A DNA stretch of 64,000 nt from Jiella avicenniae (GTDB taxonomy: Bacteria; Pseudomonadota; Alphaproteobacteria; Rhizobiales; Rhizobiaceae): NCBI RefSeq assembly GCF_021390325.1, contig NZ_JAJUWU010000016.1:62001-126000 (forward strand), read 5' to 3'. Both the position numbers and the translations under genes were made by a program. The notes under the pieces are model-generated. The model had not been told where the DNA came from and ran no database searches. It was given only the letters and a program-made list of their open reading frames with translations. Below, one piece after another: positions 7,723 to 15,806 of the stretch (position 1 is its first letter; every line of letters starts with the position of its first letter).

Positions 7723-8394
7723 TCAGGCCGCCTCGTCCTCGTGGTCCTGCAGACCGTAGCTGCCGAAGGACTTCACCGTGTCGGCGATCTCGCCTTCGCT
7801 GAGGAGGTTCGGGCCGCCGATGAGGAGCGACATGTAGTATTGCTTGGCGATGGTCTCGAGTTCGACGGCGAGCCACATCGCCTTGTCGAGATTGGCACCC
7901 GTCGCGATCATGCCGTGGTTGGCGAGGAGGCAGCCGGTGCGGTCTTCGAGCGCCTCGAGCGCGGCCACGGAGAGTTCCTTGGTGCCGAAGGTGGCGTAGT
8001 CCGAGCAGCGGATGTCCATGCCGCCGAAGGCCGCCATCATGTAGTGGCAGGCCGGGATCGACTTGCCGGCGATGGCGAGCACCGTCGCATAGGTCGAATG
8101 GGTATGGACGATGCCGCCGACATCCGGGCGGCCCTTCATGATGTCGAGGTGGAAGCGCCATTCCGTCGAGGGTTTCAGCGGGCCTTCCCAACTGCCGTAT
8201 TCGCCGTCGATCGGCATCGAGGCGACCATGTCGGGCGTCATGGAATCATAGGCGGTGGCCGACGGCGTGATCAGCATCCGCTCCTCGTGCCGGGCCGAGA
8301 TGTTGCCCGACGTGCCCTGGTTGAGGCCGCTGGCATTCATCCAGCGCGCCTTTTCGACGATCGCCTCCCGCAGCTCGCGTTCCGTCTGTGCCAT
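7723..8394 (-). CDS. Class II aldolase/adducin family protein (FucA-like)
   Basis: 223-residue zinc aldolase of the L-fuculose-1-phosphate aldolase type, which cleaves ketose 1-phosphates to DHAP and an aldehyde. Substrate loops GLNQGTSGNIS (23-33) and ITPSA are present. The putative zinc ligands His97, His99 and His160 (HTH, ANHG) and the catalytic acid Glu78 (PSTEWRFH) match FucA Glu73/His92/His94/His155 in spacing. Start ATG is preceded by GGAGAAAG. It is the last gene of the leftward ABC-importer arm of the polyol locus, 114 bp after the substrate-binding protein gene. In an erythritol context it could act on erythrulose 1-phosphate, but fuculose, ribulose or other sugar phosphates remain possible. 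Confidence 0.85.
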   Translation of the reverse strand: MAQTERELREAIVEKARWMNASGLNQGTSGNISARHEERMLITPSATAYDSMTPDMVASMPIDGEYGSWEGPLKPSTEWRFHLDIMKGRPDVGGIVHTHSTYATVLAIAGKSIPACHYMMAAFGGMDIRCSDYATFGTKELSVAALEALEDRTGCLLANHGMIATGANLDKAMWLAVELETIAKQYYMSLLIGGPNLLSEGEIADTVKSFGSYGLQDHEDEAA

Positions 8395-8508
8395 TGAAAT
8401 CTTTCTCCATCATATCGGATGACGGCCCGGGCGGTGCCTGGGAGGACGGACCCGGGGGCGTCGTGGAAATGGCGCGGACGAAGCTGTCCGCGCCGATAGG
8501 CGTGTCGG

Positions 8509-9468
8509 TCAGCTTCCGAGCGTGAAGGGACCGGTCATCTGGTCGACGTTTTCCGGCGTGATCAGCGTGCAGTTGAACTGCTGCTTCTCGGTCTCCGGCT
8601 CGGTGCCGTTCTGGATCAGCGCGTCGGCCTGGCGCACCGCTTCGGCCGCGAACTCCGCGACCGGCTGAAGCACGGTGTAGGACATCTCGCCCGCCTTCAC
8701 GGAATCGACCGCGTCCGGATTGCCGTCGAAGCCGCCGACGACCATGCCGTCCGTGAACTTGCCGGCTTCCTTGAGCGCCGCGATCGCGCCGAGCGCCATC
8801 TCGTCATTGCCGGAGATGACCGCGCCGACATTCGGGTTCGCCTGCATGATCGACTGCATCTTGTTGTAGCCCTGGGTGCGGTCCCAGTTGGCGGTCTCCT
8901 GGGCGAGCTTTTCGAGATCCGGATACTGGGAGAGCACGGTCTCGTAGCCGTTCGAGCGGGTTGCGGCGTTGTTGTCGGCCGGATTGCCGAAGAATTCGAC
9001 ATATTTGGCGTCGTCGCCGGCGAGCTCGACCCACTTCACCGCGCCGTCGGCGGCGCACTGGGCGTTGTTGGAGACGAGCTGCGCCTTGGCGAGGCCGGTC
9101 TCGTTGATCTCGGCATTGATCAGGAAGACCGGGATGCCGGCATCGACCGCCTTCCTGACCGCGCCGATCGAACCGTCGGCATTGGCCGGGTCGAGCAGGA
9201 TCGCGGCGGACTGGTTGGTGATCGCCGTGTCGATGAGATTGCTCTCGACGTTGGTGTCGCCCTTGTGGGCCGAGACGCTGGCCTGATAGCCCATCTTCTC
9301 GGCGGTCGCCTGGGCGACGTCGCCCTCGGTCTTCCAGTAGGGGTTCGCGGGATCGTTGACGATGATCGTCATCAGACCCTTGTCCTGAGCCATCGAGACG
9401 CCGGCTCCGGCAAGGAGCGTGGCGGATGCCATGGCGGCGATGGCGACGCGGCGGGTAATTGTGAGCAT
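8509..9468 (-). CDS. Sugar/polyol ABC transporter substrate-binding protein (EryG-like)
   Basis: 319-residue periplasmic-binding protein of the ribose (Peripla_BP_4) family. An N-terminal signal peptide ends near SMA|QD (about residue 28). The mature protein starts with LMTIIVNDPANPYWKTEGD and later has IDTAITNQSAAILLDPANAD, AVISGNDEMALGAIAAL and VVGGFDGNPDAV, the usual hinge and ligand-pocket segments. ATG is preceded by GGGAGGAA. It lies 60 bp downstream of the permease in a leftward operon (DUF2291, ATPase, permease, this gene, aldolase). With an EryA-like kinase and SorC regulator divergently encoded, the ligand is probably erythritol or a related short polyol; this is inference. Confidence 0.88.
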   Translation of the reverse strand: MLTITRRVAIAAMASATLLAGAGVSMAQDKGLMTIIVNDPANPYWKTEGDVAQATAEKMGYQASVSAHKGDTNVESNLIDTAITNQSAAILLDPANADGSIGAVRKAVDAGIPVFLINAEINETGLAKAQLVSNNAQCAADGAVKWVELAGDDAKYVEFFGNPADNNAATRSNGYETVLSQYPDLEKLAQETANWDRTQGYNKMQSIMQANPNVGAVISGNDEMALGAIAALKEAGKFTDGMVVGGFDGNPDAVDSVKAGEMSYTVLQPVAEFAAEAVRQADALIQNGTEPETEKQQFNCTLITPENVDQMTGPFTLGS

Positions 9469-9528
9469 GGATTTCCTCCCGTTGGGTCGAGCCGGCTCAG
9501 CCGGCGGGCTTTCCGCAGGTCTCGAGCG

Positions 9529-10626
9529 CTATTTCTTGGCCTTGGCCTGCGGAGATGACGGTGTTCCCGATCCGGACGGCTTGCGGCCACCCGAGCGGTA
9601 CTGGATCGAGTTGAGAAGGACGGCGAGCACGATGACCGCGCCGGTGAAGACGGTCTGCCAGTAGGTCGAGACGCCGATGATCACGAGGCCGTCGGCGAGG
9701 AAGCCGATGACGAAGGCTCCGAGCAGCGTGCCGCCGACACGGCCCCGGCCGCCGGAGAGCGCCGCACCGCCGACGACGACGGCGGCGATCGCCGTCAGCT
9801 CGTAGGTCTGGCCCGCCGTCGGACCGGCCGAGGTGAGCTGCGAGGAGAGGACGAGCCCCGCGATCGCCGAGCAGATGCCCGACAGGACATAGACCGCGAT
9901 GGTGACGCCGCGCACCGGAACGCCGGAGAGCTCGGCGGCGCGGGCATTGCCGCCGGTGGAATAGATCCAGCGGCCGAAGGCGGTCCGCTTCAGGATGAGC
10001 ATGGCGATGACGGCGACGACGGCGAGCACGATGACGCCGATCGGCACGCCGAAGAGACGGTTGAAGCCGAGCCAGTCGAAGCCCGTGTTTCCGAGCTCCT
10101 CGCGGCCGCCGAGATTGTTGTAGGTGAGGCCGTTGGTCATCAGCAGCGCGACGCCCCGCGCCACATAGAGAAGGCCGAGGGTCGCGACGAAGGCCGGCAC
10201 CTTGAAGAACGCGATGAGGACGCCGTTGACGAGGCCGACGAAGGCCCCGACGCAGCAGGTGAGGATCGCCACCACCCAGACCGGTGGATAGGCGGTGAAG
10301 CCGAAGCTTTCGAAGGCGACGCCTTGCATCAGCGCGCCCGCAACGACGCCGGCGAGCGCCAGCACCGAGCCGACCGAGAGGTCGATCCCGCCCGTCAGGA
10401 TCACCAGGAGCATGCCGATCGCGAGCAGGCCGAAAATCGCCACATGCGAGGACATGATGAGGAAGTTGTTCAGCGAGAAATAGACCGGCGACAGGATCGA
10501 GAAGACGACGATGATCGCGATCAGCGCGAAGAAGGCGCGGCCTTCCAGCAGGATCCGCGCGATGTCGAACCGCCCGTCCGTGAGGCCGGGGATCGCGGCT
10601 TTGCGTGAAGCGCCGATATCGGACAT
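9529..10626 (-). CDS. Sugar/polyol ABC transporter permease (RbsC/EryF-like)
   Basis: 365-residue inner-membrane permease of the BPD_transp_2 family with about ten hydrophobic segments. Hallmarks are LLAIGMLLVILTGGIDLSVG in the first third, FVATLGLLYVARGVALLM mid-protein, and the EAA-like loop with AIAAVVVGGAALSGGRGRVG near the C terminus. The C-terminal tail is short and basic (KAKK). The start ATG at 10626 is chosen; longer extensions of this frame run into the ATPase gene and lack family sequence. It pairs with the duplicated ATPase upstream and the binding protein downstream to form a complete ribose-type importer. Confidence 0.92.
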   Translation of the reverse strand: MSDIGASRKAAIPGLTDGRFDIARILLEGRAFFALIAIIVVFSILSPVYFSLNNFLIMSSHVAIFGLLAIGMLLVILTGGIDLSVGSVLALAGVVAGALMQGVAFESFGFTAYPPVWVVAILTCCVGAFVGLVNGVLIAFFKVPAFVATLGLLYVARGVALLMTNGLTYNNLGGREELGNTGFDWLGFNRLFGVPIGVIVLAVVAVIAMLILKRTAFGRWIYSTGGNARAAELSGVPVRGVTIAVYVLSGICSAIAGLVLSSQLTSAGPTAGQTYELTAIAAVVVGGAALSGGRGRVGGTLLGAFVIGFLADGLVIIGVSTYWQTVFTGAVIVLAVLLNSIQYRSGGRKPSGSGTPSSPQAKAKK

Positions 10627-10652
10627 CTGGTCAGGCTCCGCTTGAAAGGGGT

Positions 10653-12194
10653 TCAGGCCGCGGCCTTCGACTCGCCGGAGGCGGCCATGATCGCCTCCTT
10701 GGTCGTGTCGGGGCCGAATTCCGCGGCGATCTGGCCGCGGCTCATGACGATGATGCGATGGGCGATCGACAGGCACTCGCCGACCTCGGAGGTCGTGAAG
10801 AGCACCGCAAGGCCCTGCCTTGCGCCGTCGGCGAGAAGCTTGAACACCTCTGCCTTCGCGCCGATGTCGATGCCCCGGCTCGGCTCGTCGAGAAGGACGG
10901 CCTTCGGCTCGGTCGCCAGCATCTTGCCGATCACGACCTTCTGCTGGTTGCCGCCCGAGAGCGAGGTGATCGGGGCCTCGCCGCCATCGGTCTTGATGTG
11001 GACGTTGCGGATCGAGCCCGTGACGATGTCGCTCTCGCGCTTCTTCGAGGTGAATAGCCCCTTGGTGAAGGCGCCGATCGAGGCGAGCGAGAGGTTCTGT
11101 CCGACGGACATCGTCTGGACGAGGCCGTCGCGCTGGCGGTCTTCCGGCACGAGCACCAGCCCTTCGGCAATGCGGCCCGCGATCGAGAGGCCGTTCATGG
11201 TGCGGCCGTTCAGCCGGATCGTGCCGCTGGTTTCCTGCAGGCGGCCCGCGACGCATTCCATCAGCTCGGTGCGGCCCGCGCCCATCAGGCCGTAAATGCA
11301 GACGATCTCGCCGGCCTTCACCTCGATCGAGACATCGTCGACCAGAAGCCGCTCGGCATTGACCTTGTCGGGAACGCAGAGGTTTTCGATGGAGAGCGCC
11401 GCTTCGCCGATTTCGTGGCCGGTCGGCGGAGAACCGAGGTCGAAGCCTTCGCCCACCATGTTGCGCACGATCCATTCGAGATCGATCTCGGCGCGCGGCG
11501 CGCGGGCGGTCATCGATCCGTCGCGCAGGACGACGGCGTGATCGGTGATCTGGAGCGCTTCTTCCAGATGGTGAGAGATGTAGACGATCGAGACGCCGCG
11601 GCTTTTGAGGTCACGGATGACGCTGAAGAGCACCTCGACCTCCGTCGCCGAAAGCGCCGAGGTCGGCTCGTCCATGATGAGAATGCGCGAATTGACCGAC
11701 AGCGCGCGGGCGATCTCGACGATCTGCTGCTGGCCGAGGCGCAGGTCCTCGACCATCGTCAGCGGATGGATGTCCTCCTCCAACTCCTCCATGAGAAGGC
11801 GCGTCTGGCGCTCCTCTTCGGCATAGTCGACGCCGCCGGCCCGGCCCTTGATCTCGCGGCCCATGAAGATGTTGTCGCGCACGGAGAGATTGGGCGCGAG
11901 GCTGAGCTCCTGGTGGATGATCGAGACGCCGCGATCGCGCGCATCCGTGGAGGAGGCGAAGGTCACGGGCTCGCCGTCGAGGATGATCTCGCCGGAGGTC
12001 GGCTTCATGACGCCGGACAGGATCTTCATCAGCGTCGACTTGCCGGCCCCGTTTTCGCCGAACAGCGTCGTCACCTGACCCTTGTGGACGTCGAAGTTGA
12101 CGCCCTTCAGCGCGTGGATGTTGCCGAAGGACTTCGCGACGTCACGCGCCGAAAGGACGACGTCGCCGATGGCATGGTCGCGCCCCGCCGTCAT
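10653..12194 (-). CDS. Sugar/polyol ABC transporter ATP-binding protein, duplicated domains (RbsA/EryE-like)
   Basis: 513-residue cytoplasmic ATPase with two ABC domains. The first has Walker A GENGAGKS at 46-53, signature-region LRLGQQQIVEIARAL and Walker B ILIMDEPTSAL. The second has a degenerate P-loop (GLMGAGRTE), an intact signature LSGGNQQKVVIGK and VLLDEPSRGIDIGAK, the pattern typical of ribose-type importers. Its start overlaps the stop of the DUF2291 gene (4 bp, ATGA), implying coupled translation, and the permease follows after 26 bp. It powers uptake of the locus substrate, probably erythritol or another polyol. Confidence 0.93.
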   Translation of the reverse strand: MTAGRDHAIGDVVLSARDVAKSFGNIHALKGVNFDVHKGQVTTLFGENGAGKSTLMKILSGVMKPTSGEIILDGEPVTFASSTDARDRGVSIIHQELSLAPNLSVRDNIFMGREIKGRAGGVDYAEEERQTRLLMEELEEDIHPLTMVEDLRLGQQQIVEIARALSVNSRILIMDEPTSALSATEVEVLFSVIRDLKSRGVSIVYISHHLEEALQITDHAVVLRDGSMTARAPRAEIDLEWIVRNMVGEGFDLGSPPTGHEIGEAALSIENLCVPDKVNAERLLVDDVSIEVKAGEIVCIYGLMGAGRTELMECVAGRLQETSGTIRLNGRTMNGLSIAGRIAEGLVLVPEDRQRDGLVQTMSVGQNLSLASIGAFTKGLFTSKKRESDIVTGSIRNVHIKTDGGEAPITSLSGGNQQKVVIGKMLATEPKAVLLDEPSRGIDIGAKAEVFKLLADGARQGLAVLFTTSEVGECLSIAHRIIVMSRGQIAAEFGPDTTKEAIMAASGESKAAA

Positions 12195-12856
12195 TGTTCA
12201 ATGCTCATGCGAACCGGCGTCACCAGCCAGTTCTTGGGGTTGATCAACTTGAAGACGCCCGTGACGGTGATCGTCTTGCCGGTCAGCTCGGAATTGTCGA
12301 TGGGCTGGAGAACCTCGGCCTTCATCACGTCGTTGATGGCCGCGCCGGCGTTCTGGTATTCGATCTGGTTCTTGAACTGGCCGAACTCGATCGTGCCCAT
12401 GGCATCGCGCAGGTCGGTGCCGTTGACGGCCGGGCCGGTCTGGACGCGCACGCGGGTCTCGTCCGGCACTCCCTCGACATCGACGTCGAAAACGCCCGAG
12501 CGGCCCTCGCCGACGACGCCGGAGAATTTCACCGGCATCACCGCGCCGACGCCGGCGGACACCCCGTATTTTTCAGAAGCCGCAGCCTTGTCGGCCGCGA
12601 TCGCCTCGGCGAGCGTCGCAGCCTCGACGGCGCGGGTCTCGACGAATGTCTGGATTTCCGGGAACTGGGCGGCTCCGAAATCTTCCGGCGAGAAGCTGTC
12701 CGAGGCGAAGGACGCCGCCTCTTCCGAGCCTTCCCAGACGATCCGCGTGTCGAGCGCCATCGCTACGATCAGGACGGCACCCGCCACCGGCAGCAGGACG
12801 CGGGCGGAGAGAAGGCCGCCGCCGTTCTTGGACCGTGATGTGGACTGGAGGCTCAT
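12191..12856 (-). CDS. DUF2291 family protein, ABC-importer-associated
   Basis: 221-residue membrane-anchored protein: one hydrophobic segment near the N terminus (LLPVAGAVLIVAMALDTRIV) and then a soluble, presumably periplasmic domain. Conserved-looking elements include VMPVKFSGVVGEGRSG, VRVQTGPAVNGTDLRDA and QFKNQIEYQNAGAAIND. DUF2291 proteins are found beside ribose-type sugar and polyol importers, and their role is unknown. Start ATG 12856 is preferred because GAGGGA precedes it. The upstream ATG at 12892 has no ribosome site. It is the first gene of the leftward arm; the promoter region shared with the SorC regulator lies upstream. Confidence 0.78.
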   Translation of the reverse strand: MSLQSTSRSKNGGGLLSARVLLPVAGAVLIVAMALDTRIVWEGSEEAASFASDSFSPEDFGAAQFPEIQTFVETRAVEAATLAEAIAADKAAASEKYGVSAGVGAVMPVKFSGVVGEGRSGVFDVDVEGVPDETRVRVQTGPAVNGTDLRDAMGTIEFGQFKNQIEYQNAGAAINDVMKAEVLQPIDNSELTGKTITVTGVFKLINPKNWLVTPVRMSIEQ

Positions 12857-13068
12857 GCGCTCGATCCCTCGGGCTGTCCGTTCGAAAATCATGCGGGAGC
12901 GAGACGGTGCGGGGACCCGGGGCGGCGGCCGATCGAACGTCGAACGGCGCGGCCTCGCCTGATCCTGAAGGCCTCCTCCCGAAGCCTTTGCCGCCGCCCG
13001 ATCATTGGCCCTCGGGAGGTCATTCCGGGCAGCAACAGGATTGATCCTACTGGCAATCCGGGGCAGAA

Positions 13069-13101
13069 TGCAATAAGTTTCTTGTTATGAAATTTATTGC
13101 A
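13069..13101. promoter_or_regulatory. Inverted-repeat operator between the divergent polyol arms
   Basis: TGCAATAAGTTT (13069-13080) and AAATTTATTGCA (13090-13101) form an inverted repeat with 11 of 12 matching positions and a 9-bp centre. It is strikingly AT-rich in GC-rich surroundings. It lies 30 bp before the SorC-type regulator gene and 213 bp before the DUF2291/ABC arm, so it is the natural candidate for the regulator's binding site controlling both directions. Confidence 0.7.
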
Positions 13102-13130
13102 TCGCAAAACGAGGCGGGGACGGGAAGCGA

Positions 13131-14087
13131 ATGGCGAGCGGATCGACGAAGCGGAATGGGGATGCCAGCCTCGCCGTGCGCGCGGCCTGGCTGCACTATG
13201 CCGGAGGCATCACCCAGGCCGAGGTCGCCAAGCGCCTGAAAGTGTCGAACGCGACGGCGAGCCGCCTGATCGCCAGCGCGCACGAGAGCGGCGCGGTGAG
13301 GGTTTCGGTCGTCGGGACGGTCGCCGACTGTCTGTCGCTCGGCGAGCGGCTGCGGGAGAAATTCGGGCTCGCACGATGCGAGGTCGTGCCAGATCTCGGC
13401 GAGGAGGGTCTGCCGCTCAGGGCGCTCGGACGGGCGGGCGCAGCCTTTCTCGAACGCACCATCGAGAGCGCGGAGGGGATCACGCTCGGCCTCGGCCATG
13501 GGCGGACGCTCGCGGCCGCGATCGACGCCATGTCCGACGTCGACGGGAGCGGGCTCGAATTCGTCTCCCTTCTCGGCGGCGTCACGCGAAACTATGCCGC
13601 CAACCCGCACGACGTGATGTTCCGTCTCGCCCAGAAGACCGGCGTTGCGAGCTACTGCCTGCCGGTGCCCTTCTTCGCCAACACGGCGCAGGACCGGGAC
13701 GTGCTTCTTGCCCAGCGCGGCGTGCGCCAGATCTTCGACAAGGCACTCGGGGCCGACATCATGGTGGTCGGCATCGGCACGGTGGTCACCGACACCCAGC
13801 TTCGCGTCTCCGGCATGCTGGAAGCCCACGAGATCGAGGAAGCGCGCGCGGCGGGGGCCGTGGGCGAGCTTCTCGGCCATTTCTTCGATGCCGAAGGCAG
13901 GCCGGTGCCGACATCGCTCGACGGCCGGACGGTCTCGCCGGGTCTCGACAATCTCTCCGGCCGCCGGGTCGTCGCGATCGCGGGCGGGCCGGAAAAGGTC
14001 GCGCCGCTCTCGGCGGTTCTGCGCAGCGGCTATGTCAGCGACCTCATCGTCGACGAGGTCACCGCGCTGGCGCTGGAGAGCATGTAA
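13131..14087 (+). CDS. eryD: SorC/DeoR-type sugar-binding transcriptional regulator (EryD-like)
   Basis: 318-residue regulator. The N-terminal helix-turn-helix (about residues 27-54) contains ITQAEVAKRLKVSNATASRL. The rest is a SorC-type effector domain with GITLGLGHGRTLAA, LLGGVTR and a late DVMVRLAQ-like stretch. SorC proteins bind phosphorylated sugars and usually repress catabolic operons until the effector appears. Divergent placement from the importer and co-direction with an EryA-like kinase match the EryD role in erythritol loci. ATG is preceded by GGGACGGGAAG, and an AT-rich inverted repeat ends 29 bp upstream. The specific name rests on context; family membership is secure. Confidence 0.82.
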   Translation: MASGSTKRNGDASLAVRAAWLHYAGGITQAEVAKRLKVSNATASRLIASAHESGAVRVSVVGTVADCLSLGERLREKFGLARCEVVPDLGEEGLPLRALGRAGAAFLERTIESAEGITLGLGHGRTLAAAIDAMSDVDGSGLEFVSLLGGVTRNYAANPHDVMFRLAQKTGVASYCLPVPFFANTAQDRDVLLAQRGVRQIFDKALGADIMVVGIGTVVTDTQLRVSGMLEAHEIEEARAAGAVGELLGHFFDAEGRPVPTSLDGRTVSPGLDNLSGRRVVAIAGGPEKVAPLSAVLRSGYVSDLIVDEVTALALESM

Positions 14088-14177
14088 CGCCCGATCGAAA
14101 CGACCGACAGGGAGGCGGTATGATCAGGATGGACAGGACAAGGCCCGGATGCGAGGCGCGATCGGAGCCCGCCGGTC

Positions 14178-15806
14178 ATGGCTGATCGCGGCGACATCCT
14201 GATCGGCATCGATGCGGGCACGTCCGTGATCAAGGCGGTCGCCTTCGACCTCACGGGCCGGCAGCTCGCGTCGAGCGCGGTGCTCAACCGCTACGACGAG
14301 GGCGAGGACGGCTCGGCGACCCAGCCGATGCAACGCACCTGGACCGACTGCGCCGAGGCCCTGCGCGGGCTCGGCGAAAAGATCGAGAACCTTGCCGCCC
14401 GGACGCTCGCCCTCTCGGTCACCGGCCAGGGCGATGGCACATGGCTGGTCGGGGTGGGCAACGAACCGGTTGGCGATGCCTGGCTGTGGCTCGATGCGCG
14501 ATCGGCACCGACCGTCCGAAAGCTGGCTGCCAGTGCAAACGAACGCGCGCGATTCGAAGCGACGGGAACGGGCCTCAATACTTGCCAGCAGGGCTCCCAG
14601 ATGGCGCATATGGCAGCGCATCATCCGGGGCTCCTGGTCCGCGCAGAGGCCGCGCTCCACTGCAAGGACTGGCTCTATCTCAACCTCACCGGCGTGCGGG
14701 CGACCGACCCCTCCGAGGCCTGCTTCACCTTCGGCAATTTCCGCACGCGCGCCTATGACGACACGGTGATCGCGGCGCTCGGCCTTAAAGCCCATCGCCA
14801 TCTCCTGCCGGAGATCGTCGACGGGACGAAGTCGACGCACAAGCTGACGGCCGCTGCGGCATCGCAGACCCGGCTTCTCGAAGGAACGCCGGTTTCCCTC
14901 GGTTACGTCGACATGGCGATGACTGGCCTCGGCGCGGGCGTCCACACCGGAGACCCGACCGCTGCCGCCTCGACGGTCGGCTCCACCGGCGTCCACATGC
15001 GGGCGGTGACGCCGGACGCGGTGGTGCTGAACGCCGAAGGCACCGGCTACGTCATCGCGCTGCCTGCGCCCGGGATGGTCACGCAGGTCCAGACCAATAT
15101 GGCCGCCACCCTCAACATCGACTGGTGGCTCGACGTCGCCGCCGATATCGCCGGCGAATTCGGGGAGAGCCCGAAGCGGAGCGATCTCGTCGGCCATACC
15201 GACGGCTGGCTGTCGCGCAGCGATCCCGGCGCGATCCTCTATCATCCCTATATCTCGGCGGGCGAGCGCGGCCCCTTCGTCAATCCGGATGCCCGCGCCG
15301 GCTTCATCGGCCTTTCGAGCGGCCACCGCTTCGCCGACCTGATGCGCGCCGTCGTCGAGGGTCTCGGCATGGCCGCGCGGGACTGCTATGCGGCAATGGG
15401 CGCAATGCCCGGCGAACTGCGCCTCACCGGCGGTGCGGCGCGCTCGAAGGCCTTTCGTGGCATCATTTCCGCCGCCGTCGGTGCGCCGGTGCGGATCTGC
15501 CGGCGCGAGGAAACCGGCGCCGCCGGGGCCGCGATGATGGCGGCGGTCGCGCAAGGGGTCTATGGCTCGATGGACGACTGCGTCGCCGAATGGGTGACGC
15601 CGCTCCTCGAAGCCCCGCAAAAGCCCGATCCGGCTCTCACCGAAACCTATGCGGCGCTTTATCCGAGCTACAAGCTCGCCCGTGAAGCCCTCGTTCCGGT
15701 CTGGGACGGCCTCGCGAGGGACCGGCGCCGGAACCGCCGCGCGGATGCGAGCGCCACGCCGCTCGATACGACCATGACAGACGAGAAGAAGGACGAAACC
15801 CGATGA
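14178..15806 (+). CDS. eryA: FGGY-family carbohydrate kinase, probable erythritol kinase EryA
   Basis: 542-residue kinase, likely phosphorylating erythritol in the cytoplasm. The N-terminal FGGY domain opens with GIDAGTSVIKAVAFD and includes LSVTGQGDGTWLV and WLWLDARSAPTVRKL, then HCKDWLYLNLTGVRATDPSE. The C-terminal domain carries GSTGVHMRA, NMAATLNIDWWLDVAA, AGERGPFVNPDARAGF and LTGGAARSKAFR. These segments resemble EryA from Brucella and rhizobia more than xylulose or glycerol kinases. A basic extension of about 25 residues at the C terminus is unusual. It starts 90 bp after the SorC regulator, and its stop overlaps the next start by 4 bp (ATGA), so kinase and dehydrogenase are translationally coupled. 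Substrate assignment is strong by resemblance but unproven. Confidence 0.85.
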   Translation: MADRGDILIGIDAGTSVIKAVAFDLTGRQLASSAVLNRYDEGEDGSATQPMQRTWTDCAEALRGLGEKIENLAARTLALSVTGQGDGTWLVGVGNEPVGDAWLWLDARSAPTVRKLAASANERARFEATGTGLNTCQQGSQMAHMAAHHPGLLVRAEAALHCKDWLYLNLTGVRATDPSEACFTFGNFRTRAYDDTVIAALGLKAHRHLLPEIVDGTKSTHKLTAAAASQTRLLEGTPVSLGYVDMAMTGLGAGVHTGDPTAAASTVGSTGVHMRAVTPDAVVLNAEGTGYVIALPAPGMVTQVQTNMAATLNIDWWLDVAADIAGEFGESPKRSDLVGHTDGWLSRSDPGAILYHPYISAGERGPFVNPDARAGFIGLSSGHRFADLMRAVVEGLGMAARDCYAAMGAMPGELRLTGGAARSKAFRGIISAAVGAPVRICRREETGAAGAAMMAAVAQGVYGSMDDCVAEWVTPLLEAPQKPDPALTETYAALYPSYKLAREALVPVWDGLARDRRRNRRADASATPLDTTMTDEKKDETR

